DNA from: Brugia malayi | Taxonomy: Eukaryota; Nematoda; Chromadorea; Rhabditida; Onchocercidae | Assembly: GCF_000002995.4 (NCBI RefSeq) | Contig: NW_025062475.1 | Coordinates: 5,264,687 to 5,328,686 of the forward strand | Direction of reading: 5' to 3' | Length of the DNA: 64,000 nucleotides | Part shown: in pieces, positions 26,953 to 40,307 of the stretch | How positions within the stretch are numbered: position 1 is the first letter of the stretch | How the letters are laid out: each line of letters opens with the position of its first letter | Translations under genes and position numbers: made by a program | Notes under the pieces: model-generated | Database searches by the model: none | Told to the model about the DNA's origin: nothing | The model's input: only the letters and a program-made list of their open reading frames with translations

Positions 26953-29511
26953 AATTTAGAAATATAATTGCATGGTTATTTAGAAGCAAACAAAAAAGGG
27001 ATAAAAGTAGGTTAATGAATTTGTCAAATTGTTTTAATAGTAATTTTAAAAAAAAAATATTTTAAAGACACAGGAAAAAAGAAAAGAATGAATGAATGAA
27101 TAAATTTTAAAAATTTCAAAAAAATTTTACACATTAAAATAAGAAAAATCAATAAGTAAATCTTAGTATGCATATTTTGTGCTTCGTTGTAAACATAATT
27201 CATTATGATTTCAACAATTTTAAATTTGATTTGACAAAGCTAATAAATTAATGAAATCTTTAAAAAAAATATTTTCGGCATAAAAGCTAGAATGGCCTTA
27301 AAAAAAAATTTTAAATAAAATTAAAGTGTTTATATGAATATTTTACAAATGAACTAATTGAGGAAAGCATATGTTATCAAACGGAATTACAACTAATTTT
27401 TTTTAGAAAATAATAATCTTGTTTTATGGAAATAATGTTTGAAAATAGTTAGTCAAATTATTCATAACTGTATTTTTTATTTTTTTATTTTGATCTTTAA
27501 TTAATTAAAATATTAATTAAATCAGTTATGAAGCTTAAGTACTATTTCATTATTAAATAATAATTTTGCTATGCAAAATTATCATGGACAATAATTAATT
27601 GAAAATAGTTTGTTCCCCTTTTGAAATTATTACAATCACTGTAATATAGAATTTTTCGTTTAAAATTATTCTATTTAAAGCATAAAATTTCTTTATTTTT
27701 TTCTTGTTAGTCTTTTTAATTTAAAAAAAGGAAATTTTGTTTTTCTCAAAAAATTTCCAATCTTTAATTTTTTAAAAAATTTCAAAAAACTTTTATATTA
27801 TAGATTAAACTTTTATTCAGTTATCATTTTTATTTCATTTGCAATAAAAATAAATGAAATTATAACATTTTTTTTTTTTTGGAATATCTCAAAAATTATT
27901 TAACTTTATTTTGGTGCAAGTTTTTTTCATTTTTTTATTCTACGAAATATTTTTATTTGATCAATTTCTTCTTCTTCTATTTATATTTCACGTTATTGAG
28001 TTGCATTGCATTCTGCAGTATTTTATCTTTCTTCTTAATTTATCACTTCATTCTTATCAAACTCTAAGTTGGAGTGAGAGTGAAAAAAAGATAAAATAAC
28101 AAAGTGATAATAATAGATAAATTTCTACAATATATTTGACGTTTAATTGTTGCAAAATAAAAAACTATAAACACGAATTTTTAAATTTGAAATTAAAAAT
28201 TCAATCCCAGTAAAATTGGAAACTGGCATATTGCTGCATATGGATTTGGATTTGGTTTATTGATAAAATCATTTTTTCTCGATGAATTTTATTGAGCAAA
28301 ATTTTGATAGCAGAAATTTTTTTGACAGCATGAAGGGAGATATTTCTGTTTATTTTAATTTGAAAAGGAAATATTTCAAAATCACATTACTACTTTTAAA
28401 CAATTTTCAAAGTGATTAAAAAAATAATTTCGAACTTCATTTTTTCGCAATATGAAACTCACCAATTTTGCATTGTAAATTTATTAATGCTGTAAAAATT
28501 CCACAAAAAATACTATTTGATTAATTATGTAGAATTACCTAAGATTAGAAATTAGTTCATTCTTTTAAATATGTTAATAAAATATATTAAAAGAAATTTG
28601 ATGAAAATTCCTCAACATAGTATATTATTTTTAACTTTATGCATATTTACATTAAGCATTGCTAACAGTGTTAAATAAATTATATTCGATTTTCATCCAA
28701 TCCAAATCATTTTTCATTCCCGAAATAGTAGGCACAGATGCTAAACTGAAACATTAGCAAATTTTCACATTTCTTATGGATTTGGTTTATTGGTAAAATT
28801 ATTTTTCCTCAAATAATTTTTAAAAGAAGAAGAAAGGAAAAAGAAAAAAAAAGCAACAAGCAAACTATATTATGCATTCAATTAATTTCATTTTAAAATA
28901 ATTTTCGTCAAAAAATTTTTAGAAACGAAAACTGTCCTTTCTCTCATTTTTTAAATTTCTTTCTTAATTTTTACTGTAATAAATTTAATCATAATAATTG
29001 TTGATATATTAGCCTAATGAAATAAATTTCAAATATAAAAATTTATTAAAAATATTTTCATATTTACCAGAAGAACATTAGCTATGTTAATAGAAGTACT
29101 TCGATTATTTAACATTTTTATCAGCTTTATTAATTAATAAATATATTAGAAAAAGATTATGTAAATATTACTGCAAATACCTTTTAATATTCTTCTGAAA
29201 ATTAATTGTATAAACAAAGATAATTCGTGAAAACTTTAAATATTTCACATGTTTCTTTTAATAGCTAATATTGTGTAATAACCATTAATCATGTAATGAC
29301 AATACTTTCGATGACAGTTATTATTATCACTAACTTTACTAATATTAATGGAAGATCAAATGCTATTACTGCAATATCATTAAGTTCATTTTGAAAAGTT
29401 TGTTAATTCTATAAACAAAGATAGTTTGCGAAGATTTTAGATATTTCATACGTTTCTTTTAATAGTTAATATTGTGTAATACCATTAATCATGCTGATGA
29501 TAATACTTAAC

Positions 29512-29512
<1 letters not shown>

Positions 29513-29580
<68 letters not shown>
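29513..29580. repeat. (TTA)n microsatellite
   Basis: About 22 uninterrupted TTA units, the longest clean trinucleotide array in the window. Confidence 0.95.
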
Positions 29581-29581
<1 letters not shown>

Positions 29582-32500
29582 TTCATCGTTAATTCACTTT
29601 ATTAACCATTGTTTTTTTGTTTATCATAAATATCAATCAACGATTCAATGATGTTACTTGTCTTTTACTTTGAAATTTTAATAATCATATAAGCAAAAAC
29701 ATTACTTATAAAATATTCCTCATCCTTTCATTTCCCCTCTACCTCTATCACCCTCTGCTTTTTTCTCTCTTTCTTCTTTTTCCTTAATTCATTTCATTAT
29801 GAATTCATTTAATTATTGTTGCAATTTTGTCTTTTTTTCATTATTCTCAACTAATGAAAGGAAGAAATGAAGAAATTTGTCATTTTCCAAAGTAAATCTC
29901 TCAAAAGATATTTCTTCTTCTTAAACCATTTATTTATATATGTCTCTCCTTTATTTTTCTTTCTTTTTGCTCCATTCTTTGTTATCCTTTCAAATGAATT
30001 ATGCAAAATGAATTGATATAAAAAGAGCGAGAGAGAGAGAGACAGAGAAGAAATGTTAAATAAATAGACAAACAATAAGAATAATTACTATTCATTTGAT
30101 CATTTTCATTATTATATCTCAAAAAATTCATACAATAAAAATATCCTATCAAATAGACCGACTATTTATAATAAATTTTATTAACATAATAAAAGATTGC
30201 TTCAACACCAAGGATGAAGAATATAAAAAGTAAATAAAAATTAAAAATAAATGAAAGTTTTTTTTTTTTTTTTTTTCTTAGACAAACAGTAATTACCATT
30301 CATTTGACTATTTCTGAATTAAAAGATTTATATTTACTCAATAAACAAAGGAAGTAAAATGAAAAGGAAGAAATATTCGCTGAATGATAACAGTAAGAAA
30401 AGAGGAAAAAGAAAACTAGAAAATGAGTTGCTTGATTTTATTGAATATATAAAATGTTTTCCTTGAAATGAGTTAAGAAATTTGTTCAATTAAATTAAAA
30501 GTGATTCAATACGATGCAACTTTATAAATGAATTGTAATAAATGTTTTAATTAGTATAATTATTTTTATGTAATTTATATAATTGTAACAATATAGATTT
30601 ACTATATATCATCATTAGTTAAATAATTAATTAAGATATAAATTAACTGATATTTGGTATGTAATATAATTCAAAGATATTCCAAAACTTATTAATCCAA
30701 ATATTTTATGCAAAAAAAAAGGAAAAAAAAGGTTAAATCATTTTTTGACTTAAATGTCAGATGAAAAAATAAGTAATGTTTAGAAATGAAAAATTATTGA
30801 TTAATATTGTAAAAAGTTTCCAAAAATAGATGTATAAATTATGCTATTACAATTTTTGGAAATATTAATTTAAATTAAATTGTATTACAAAATATTTAAA
30901 ATAATTTCCATAATAAATAGAATTTATCGAATTTACTGCAAAATAACAAATTACACTAATCGATTAAATTAATGAAGTAAAAATTTAAACGAAAAAAAAT
31001 ATGGTGTGTTTTCCATATGTAATTTTTGGTGAGAATGTAACGATGGTTAAATCATCAAAACAAGTTCATCACTTTTCAATTTATCAAATTTTAAACTTTC
31101 ATTTCACACTTGAAAATGTTAGCTGCTTTTTATTCACGCATAATCCTTCATCGAGATGGAGCACAAAATGCATTCGTTCAACAAACATAAATTATAACAA
31201 CTGTTTCTTTCCAAAAAAAAAAAAAAAAGAGAGAAAAAAGAAAGAAAAAGATAGAAAGGTAAGAGTTTGTGCTTATGCGAATTAATTAGTATAATTATTT
31301 GAAGCTAATACTTTTGCACCAAAAACGAAAAAAATAAAAAAAAGAGCAATTATTTCAGAAATTGAACAACTGTTCACTTTGAAATTAATCTAATTTCTCA
31401 GTAAATTTAATTCTTAAATTCGTAGATGATCAAAACATTTTTTTTTCTTTTCTTTGAAATTTGACTTGATTTAAAAATTAATTAAAAAATCATGTAAAGA
31501 AAATACTATGGATTTCCCCTCTTTTTTTTTGACATAACAGAAATAAGTGTTGTTTATGTAATGAATTTTGATTCATTAAAGGTCAGGTAACGTCATGCTT
31601 CAAAAAAAATTAATTAATTAATTAATTAAATGAACCAATAAATTGTAAAGAGAGAAATTAATTCGGCCTCATTAAGAAATCATTAATTAAAGGAAATATT
31701 ATTTCAATGAGAGACAAAATAGAACAAATTGAGATGTGCAGTTTGACGTTAAACAGCAAACGTAAAAAATTTTTTTGTGCTTTCTGTTTTTTACCGTTAC
31801 ATTTTGTTAATTAACGACCTTTTGCAAAATAAGAACAACGGTTTAAAGTACACTGTGACAATCAACCGAACTTTTAAATAAACTAAAAAAGGTATTAAAT
31901 TTTAAATAAGATTAAGAAAATATTTAAGAAGAAAGCAAAACGAAATTTAATAATGTTATCATCTATCACTTGATAAGAAAATAGAAGAGAAATCAAAAAT
32001 ATACAAATTATATTTATATTTTTTTTCCTTTTACGAAAATGTAAATAAGAAAAAAAAAGGGAGAGAGAGTAATAGTATATTGAGGAAATGAGAAAAAATG
32101 ATAAGATTTTTGGGATGAAATAATGTAAGCAATAGAATTGATCGTACCAGTAAATTAGACTATTGCCAGATGTAAGGTAAAAATATTTAAACTGATTCAA
32201 TAATATACTACAAATATTTCATGAAATTATTTTGCACTTACTGGGATTACTCTGAAATTTAAATAATGAACAAATAAATTACAGCATAACAAAAATTCGA
32301 ATATTTTTATAAGAAAAAAGAACAAAAATTGTATAAAAAATTTTTGTGCTTAAGGTAAGTAATATTAGCCTAATATAGTAACAAAATTATATAAATTCCA
32401 ACTTTTTTAACATACAATGAGTCAAATTCTTATTATTTAATTTTTTTATAGCGTTTTTTTTTTCGTTTTTTGCGAAGATTGAATGATTATAACATTAATT

Positions 32501-35226
32501 ATTTATTTAATATTCAATCATTTTTCATGCATACATATTTCTTAAACAATTATATTTAAAATTTTTATGCAATTTTATAATATATCAAATTATCTCTGAA
32601 TATATCAATTTTTTATTATTCGCATTGCAAAAGGAGAAAAATGAGTATAAAATTTTTTGAAATTAGTTACGCTTAATTTATTTAATAAACATGTATTAAT
32701 GATAATTAAAATTAATCGTATTAATTAATAAAATTGAAATTTATTAAACATATATATTAATCATATCAAATTTTCATTAATCTTATCGTTAAAAATAGAA
32801 TTTGAAAGAATGATTTGCTTGATAATTTTACACTTAATAAATGAATGACTGATTATTTTTGTAATTTATCTCTTGCAACTTACAATTTTGCTGCGAAAAA
32901 GAATTTGTAAAGTTAAATGACATTGTCATATCAGTACAATTCATTTCATTCCGAATTCTTTTATTATACAACCACTGATTAAATGATATGATAATGATAC
33001 GTTTCCTTTTTTTATTCGCTTTTTTCTTGTATGCATGTAATGTCACATTGTAAATAATTACATGAAAATGTTAAAGGTAATAGATTGAAACCAAGGATTA
33101 TTATTACTTTTTCTTTCAAGATTTTTCCATTTTTTTTTTTTTTTTTTGTTACTGTTGTTGTACCAATTTATTGAGATAAAATAAATGTTAATTTTAGAAT
33201 ATAAGGTGAAAGTAATTTTATTAAACTATTAGTAATTTAATAATTAATAATGAGAAACTAATTAATTCTATGAAATTAATTTCGAGAAATATATTAATGG
33301 AAAAGACAACAATTTCTCCAAATTATTTCAGAACTTTTCGTGTTATTATATATATTAATTTAAATAACATTTTTAGCAAGAAAAAATTGTTTGAATTATT
33401 TAATATTTTTTGTTGTCTCATTCTATTAAAATATTCAGCAAATTTTATTAAAATATGATAATTAATAAAATTGTTTGAAGTTAGTTGATTTGCACTGATT
33501 TACTTTCGAACTTTTTTTAACTATTAATTATTAAATTTAACCTTTTTAACTACTATTTGCTAGATTTTTTACAATTTTTTAAACTACTATATTAGTTATA
33601 ACATTTAACAAATTTCATGATGCAAATTAATAATTTAATAGAAATGTCTTAAACTAATTTTAATACATTTAAACAATTTTATGTGTTGAATATTAAATTA
33701 TAAATTAATTTAATAGAAATATTTGCAGTAAAAAAAAAGGGAAGAAATTTGCTCTTAATTTATTTGAAATGTACCATAGTGTGATGTAAAGTTTAATTTC
33801 GAAACAATTTTAATAGATCAAAAATGAATTCTTTCCATCGTATCAACCAAACAACAAAGTCTCTTACACCTAATTCATTTCACATTCTAACGAGCAAAAG
33901 TTATTGCCACATTAACAATGAATTGGTAATGTTAATTAAAAAATGCTCTCTCTCTCTTCTTTCCCTTTCTTTCTCTTCTTTTCTGTTATTTCATTATTTG
34001 TCAAATACTTATTGAGTTAATTTCATCAATATCATTTTTTCTCGCTTACAGTTTTTTCTTTAAATTATTTTATTTCAAAAATTTTCTCTCTAAAATTCTA
34101 ATTTAATCAAACATTCATTGTAAGTAACAATTCATTAATTATTATTTCAGAATGAATTAAATTTTTTCAATAATTTATCTATTGGAAGAAAAATTTTCTG
34201 CATGTAATATAATTTTCAGTTTTCAGTTTATGCACAATTAAAACTTTCCTACAAAATTGGATGGAATAATAAAATACGATTTTAGCACAAAATAAATAAT
34301 GGAAATAATAAATTAATAAAATTGCTTTTTCTTTTTTGGTATTTAAATTTTAACTGATCATTGCTCTTTCCTTTTCGAATGCAAAAGCATCACAGAAGGG
34401 AGAGAGAGTGGGAGAGAAAATTGTAGAAGAAAAAATGTGCAAACGAAATTATTCCATTTGAGAGAGTATCGTTTAATATTTAATTGTTCAATTAGATTAG
34501 ACAAATATAATATGTAATGGAAAGAGAGTGAGAGAGAGGGAAGGAGAGAGAAGCAAAGAGGAAAATGGATGTTTAAAAAGACAAAAATTTTGCGGCGAAA
34601 TAGTATTTGTTTAACAACTTTAATCATCACTGTAAAATAGCAGTGAAAAGGAAAACCTAAAATGATTTTTGTGCTTACCGTAAATATTTGCAATGAAATA
34701 ATGAAGAAAATAGTATTTGGGAAGAGGTGGAGGAGAATGGAAAAGAAAATGAGGAAAATATATTTTTTAAACAATCATAACAAATGATAGTTAACATTTG
34801 CGCTTTGTTTACTAATTTTTATTCCGAATATTTGACCTTATTTCTTCTCTTTTTTCTCTCTCTTTTCTGTTTTTCCTTTTTTAATTTCTTCTTTTTTTTT
34901 TTTTTTTTCTTGCAATTAATTTATTCAAATTCATCAAAAATATTTAAGTAGTGCTAATATTCGTTTTTTTCAAAATTTTTTAAGTTTTTTTGCAAAGTTT
35001 TTCCCCTGTCAACGAAAATTTTACGCAGAAATGTTTTACTACATTTTGGTATTTCATATCATTTAATCAGAATTTGATTTTACATTTAGTTCATTTATTT
35101 TTTTATTTTTTTGAGATATGCAGAAAAATGTTATTTGGATATTTTTTGTAAAATTAAAAACTTCAACTTTTGCTTTTATGCTTAATAAAATTTAATTGTT
35201 GCTTTAAACATTTAAGCTAATCACAC

Positions 35227-35283
35227 TTTTTTTTCAGTTAAACAGACGAGAAATTAAGTAAGATAATCAGAATAATTTTGCAG
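35227..35283 (+). promoter_or_regulatory. Candidate leader splice acceptors of GDH
   Basis: Two acceptor-like sites precede the GDH start at 35314: a T8 run followed by CAG ending at 35237, and TTTTGCAG ending at 35283. They lie 76 and 30 nt before the ATG. Nematode mRNAs commonly receive a spliced leader at such sites; a 5' UTR cis-intron is the alternative. Confidence 0.5.
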
Positions 35284-35313
35284 TAAAAGAAGAAAGAAAA
35301 TATTTATTCAAAA

Positions 35314-38300
35314 ATGCCAGCATTTCGATCAAGATTACTTTCAACTGGTGAAGTGATTCAACCAGTTGAACAAGTATTTGATCAAATGAAAGAAATGGAA
35401 GATCAATTAGATCCTTTATTCTTTAAGGTTTATTTACTTTATATTATATATAATAATTTCATGCTAATATCGGTACATGGAGTACACGAATACAAATGTA
35501 TTAATAGGAATAAAAAATTCAGGCGCTAAATGCTGCAAGTTTTATAAATGTAAAATATAAAAAAAAATCTTTTTTTTTTTATTAATATTGTTTAATTTGT
35601 AGATGGTGGATTATTACTTTGATAAAGGAGCAGCAGTAATAATGCCAAAACTTGCTGAAGAACATCCATCACGTGAAATGTCGAAAGAAGTAAAGCAGAA
35701 GTTCGTCCGTGGTGTTATTGCTATGATTAAACCAACTAGTAAAGTTTGTATTTTTCTATCAAATTAAATTTATATGATTATCATATATTCAACTAATACT
35801 TTTTTAATTATAATTAAAATTTTTCAAAAAAATCACGGATTAGATTTGTCATAAAACTATTATTATTATATAATTAATGTAGTAACATTTAATTAAAATT
35901 AAAATTCCTCTAAAAATTTCAAACTGAAGTTATTATAAAAACTTATTAATAATGGTTTGTTAATACAGGTACTACATATAACATTTCCAATTAGACGTGA
36001 AGATGGAACATTTGAAATGATTGAAGCTTGGAGAGCACAACACTGTGAACACCGAACACCAACAAAAGGTGGCATTCGTTATGCAGAAAATGTCGGTGAA
36101 GATGAGGTAATATGCTAACGATTGAAAATTTTTTCTGAAATGAATTTAACCTTTTTATGAATTTCAAATTTCATTTGCAAATTCTGCATGTAATAAGTTT
36201 TGAAAATAGTAAAATATTGCTTTCAACATCTTAAGTTATATTTTTCTTTTTTTGAAATGAAATTAAATGATATTGGCACTTTTTTTAATCATTTTTGATA
36301 AGAAAAAAATAGGTTTAAAATTTTTGAAGATTTAAAGAAAAAAAATAAGAAATTTATATGAGCAGGTAAAAGCACTGTCCGCATTAATGACATACAAATG
36401 TGCTGTGGCTAATATACCATTTGGTGGTGCAAAAGGTGGTGTAAAAATTGATCCAAGCAAGTATACTGAATATGAAATTGAAAAAATCACTCGTCGTATG
36501 ACAGTGGAATTTGCCAAGAAGGGATTTTTGGGCCCTGGAGTAGATGTTCCGGCACCAGATATGGGCACTAGCGAGCGTGAAATGAGTTGGATTGCGGATA
36601 CATATGCGCAAACAGTTGGTTACACCGATAAAGATGCATATGCTTGTGTTACTGGTAAACCGATTGTTGCTGGAGGTATTTGTTCTTTTTCGGGTAGAAA
36701 AACAGACACAGTCTAAACAAAAAAGTTTTAAAAAAAATGAAACGAGAAAAAACGAAATAAAATTATTTATGTTGACTTGAAGTATGTTAATTTATAATTG
36801 TTATTAGAATTATGTCAACTGAATATGTTGAAATATTGCAGGAATTCATGGTCGTACAGCGGCAACCGGACGTGGTGTATGGAACGGTTTGGAAACATTC
36901 CTAAATATTTCCGATTATATGAATAAAATTGGTTTAAAGCCTGGATTAAAAGGAAAGAAAATTATTGTTCAGGTATTAAAAAAAATGAATATTTAAAATA
37001 ATTAATGATAATAAATAATGATAAACAATAATAATAATTAGAATAATTAGAAAGCTGTTTCTTTTTTTTTTTTTTTTAATTAGAAAATGAATATTTAAAT
37101 AACGATAAACAATAATTAGAATAATTAGAAAAAAATTGAAGGGTTTTGGTAATGTTGGTACCTACACATCACATTTTGTATCAACCGGTGGCGGAATAAT
37201 CATTGGCATTCAAGAGTATAATTGCTCGGTGTATAACCCAAATGGATTTGATATTGATGCATTGATCAAATATGCAGCTGAACATAAAACAGTAGCGGTA
37301 ATTTAATTTTGCTTTTTTATTAGAAAAAGGAGAAAAAATTTTTAAATTTTTGAAAAATCGATTGTTCATTTTTCTTATGAAAAAAGTAGACGATTTATAA
37401 ATTTGTAAATAAATGATAATTATTATTGAATATTTCAAAATTTTCAGGATTTTCCAGATGCTGAAGCATATGAACCATACAGTGAATTAATTTATGAAGA
37501 ATGTGATGTGCTAATTTTGGCAGCGTGTGAAAAAGTTATCAACAAAAATAATGCTAACAAAATTAAAGCCAAGGTATAAATTTGATTGTTTGAAAGTGAT
37601 AAATTAGAAGGGATGATGATTAGATTTAATTTTGTCTATTAATGATAATTCATTGATATCCAATATGATAGTAAAAAAAAAAGCATGAAGAGTGGAAAAA
37701 ATGAGACTGTAAATTGTCTCGTGGTGATAACAAAAAATATAAGCACAATGTGATAAGAAGAAATTAACAGTTAAAAGTTTAAGATAAGAGAAATATCTAG
37801 GAATAATTTATCAAAATATACTATAAACTTTACTAATAACGGAAGTAATGGAAAAATTATGAGTATTTTCTGGATGTTAAACAAGGATATCATTGAAGAG
37901 TACTGATAAAAGAGATAAGGTAGTATCATTTCCCATATTTTATATTTACATGAAAATATCATTGAAGAGTACTGATAAAAGAGATAAGGTAGTATCATTT
38001 CCCATATTTTATATTTACATGAAACAGTAATAAAAATTAGAAAAGATATATAATTTAATTTTTATTTATAGTAGGGTTAGAATTCAAAAGATATAATTAA
38101 CTAAAAATGAAGAAAAAAACTAAAAGTATAATAATCATTTCAAAATAAGCTTTAAATTTGAATAAATTTGATATAATTTTTTAAATTCTTGCTCTGCTAT
38201 AAGCATTCATTAAAGTTTTGATCGTTTAAATTTTGCTTTTGTTTTCTTTTTTTTTCATTTGCAGTTATTATTTACCTTTCTTGTAAACATGACTTTACTT

Positions 38301-39607
38301 TTTAACCTAATATAATTGATATAGGTTATCGTAGAAGCAGCAAATGGTCCAGTAACACCAGCAGCTGAGAAAATTTTATTAGCTCGTAATGATTGCATTG
38401 TCATTCCGGATTTATTCATCAATAGTGGTGGTGTTACGGTATCATTTTTTGAATGGCTGAAAAATTTGAATCATGTCAGTTTTGGTCGACTTACATCAAA
38501 GCATGAAATTGATTCCGGTTATGATTTGCTTGGTAAAATTATTCTTCATTTATTTATTCACTTTCTGTTTTTTTATTTTTTAGCTTTTAGCTTCTTTCAT
38601 TTTTTTATTTTTTATTTCATTGCAAAATTGTTTTTTGTCTCTGTTTTTATGTTATTTTACGTATTATTTAATCTTTTTTTTGTAGCAAGTGTTGAAGAAT
38701 CATTAAATCGTGAACTTGGAAAAAATATCAAAATTGAACCATCGGCAGGACTGAAAAGCCGAATCAGTCATAAATCTGAAGAAGAAATTGTTTATTCCGG
38801 TTTAGAATTTAGCATGCAGAAATCAGGTAGGCATAAAAATTGAGGTTTATTTTTTATTAATAATTTGAAGATTCCATAATCTAATATATTAAAATAAACT
38901 AAAGGAAGAGGAGAAGTTATTCCGGTATTTGTTATGCTTTATTTTACATGAATTATTTTTTATAATTCTTTATTCTTTTTTTTTTTTCCTTTCTAATTTT
39001 AGCCTTCTTTAATTCCTGATGAAATTCCTTGCCAGTTATTGATTGCTAATTGTTTATATAATCCTTTTTTCCTTCTCCATCCTAAAATATTTTTATTATT
39101 ATTTTGGTTCTTTTTAATTTTCTGATGAATTTTTACCAATTCCTATTAATTACTGACTGGGATAGAAATTTTCTTTTTTGCATAATACCTCATTTTTCTT
39201 CTTTTTTTTTTGGATCTTAAAATTAACTTTGTAATTTTAATTTTCTCTAATTTCCGAATAAATTTCTACCAGTCATTTTCAATTGCTAATTGTTTATATA
39301 ATTCTTCTTTTTTCTCTCTCCTTTTCAATTTCTTAAAGTAACTTAATAATTATAAGTCTCTTTATTGTTTAGTAAAATTTTTATTAGCTGGGTATTTGTC
39401 TGCAATTTTGTTAATCGTTAACAAATTAAAATAAATTTATCTTAATTAACTTATATTAAAATTTATCCATTTTTTTTTCCAGCCTATGATATTATAAAAA
39501 CAATAGAAAAATACAATCTTGGCTTGGATATACGTACTGCTGCATACGCAACGGCAATAGAAAAAATATATAATACTTATCGTTCTTCTGGTTTTACATT
39601 TGCATAA
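35314..39607 (+). CDS. gdh-1: Glutamate dehydrogenase (mitochondrial, animal type)
   Basis: The enzyme catalyses oxidative deamination of glutamate to 2-oxoglutarate and ammonia with NAD(P). Ten phase-consistent exons are 35314-35427, 35603-35743, 35969-36106, 36366-36675, 36842-36972, 37142-37297, 37448-37573, 38325-38532, 38686-38826 and 39483-39607, encoding 529 residues. Substrate-site motifs are KGGIRY (Lys118), [20 protein letters not shown] (Lys142, catalytic-type Lys154) and [11 protein letters not shown] (Asp196). The Rossmann dinucleotide motif is GFGNVG (279-284). The region between NHVSFGRL and [10 protein letters not shown] corresponds to the antenna of animal GDH, which points to the allosteric hexameric form. 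The C-terminus [15 protein letters not shown] is typical. The N-terminus starts [15 protein letters not shown], short but basic and hydroxylated, so a mitochondrial presequence is plausible. The acceptor of the sixth exon is non-consensus. The neighbouring genes suggest no pathway link. Confidence 0.96.
36982..37131. repeat. Imperfect duplication in GDH intron 5
   Basis: Blocks at about 36982-37052 and 37084-37131 both begin AAAATGAATATTTAAA and end AGAATAATTAGAAA. A poly-T tract and TTAATTAG separate them. The second block lies between the canonical-looking acceptor (AG at 37082-37083) and the start of coding sequence at 37142. Confidence 0.8.
37887..38024. repeat. 69-bp tandem duplication in GDH intron 7
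   Basis: Two essentially identical copies (37887-37955 and 37956-38024), each starting ATATCATTGAAGAG and ending TTTACATGAAA. The lack of divergence suggests a recent duplication. Confidence 0.95.
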
Positions 39608-40307
39608 CTTTGAAAAAGTGCAGTTTGAAATAATTGTCATTGAATTGTTATCACCATTTGTTTTTTAAAATTTATTGTAATGGATTTAAACTATAATTTA
39701 TAATTTAATGATAAAAATTTCATCTCATTCTGACTCGTTTTTTGCTTGTTTATTTGTTGTTGTTATTGTTTTCACTATTAATTTGCAATGGCGACGAAAT
39801 AAGATGAATAGAGAGAATTGAAACGCAAGAAACTTGTTTTGATTCAATTAAATTGATAAATGTAAAATCTAGTAGAAGATTTTTATAATGAAATTAGTAA
39901 AATTTGAATGTGAAGGTTTTTCATTTTAAAAATTTTTATAAAAAGATTTGATTAAATGCTATCAAATAATTGCAAGTGGAAAAAAATAAAATTTAAGCAA
40001 CTGAAATTTAAGTGAGTGCCAAATTAAATTACGCTTAATGTATGATAAATATTGAAATTAAATCCAGAAAAAATTTTAGAATTTTATATCACTTTTATAG
40101 TTAAACCTGAATTAGGTAATAAAAATTTTCGTGCAGTTGAAAATTTAAATATACCAAGAATATTTTTCAATTAAAATATGATTGCTGCAAGCAATAAATT
40201 TTGCGTAAAAAAAGGTATTTAATGTTACTGAAATCAAAAATTATTTTCATTTTAGTATCATTCAGTGACTAATTTTATCCTTTTCTTTCTGGTGCAAGAA
40301 AATTAAA
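39608..40307. other. Intergenic: GDH 3' flank
   Basis: No gene is visible. The GDH 3' UTR lies at its start. At its end a TTTTCATTTTAG acceptor (AG at 40254-40255) precedes the start codon of the next gene by 52 nt and may be a trans-splice site. Confidence 0.5.

Larger units (their letters stand above)
26851..35226. other. Gene-free interval, part 4 (upstream of GDH)
   Basis: No supportable gene was found. Contents are the homopurine tract at 26852-26952, a TTA microsatellite at 29513-29580, GA/CT tracts (about 30,025-30,050; 34,395-34,420; 34,525-34,560) and long T-rich runs. A 94-codon open frame at 31001-31285 begins in fairly complex sequence but ends in a poly-Lys/Arg run from an A tract and has no splice or homology support. 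Confidence 0.5.

Noticed and set aside
31001..31285. 94-codon plus-strand frame starting MVCFPYVIFGEN
   Set aside because: Ends in a poly-A-derived Lys/Arg run, with no splice sites, leader acceptor or recognised motif; left as non-coding.
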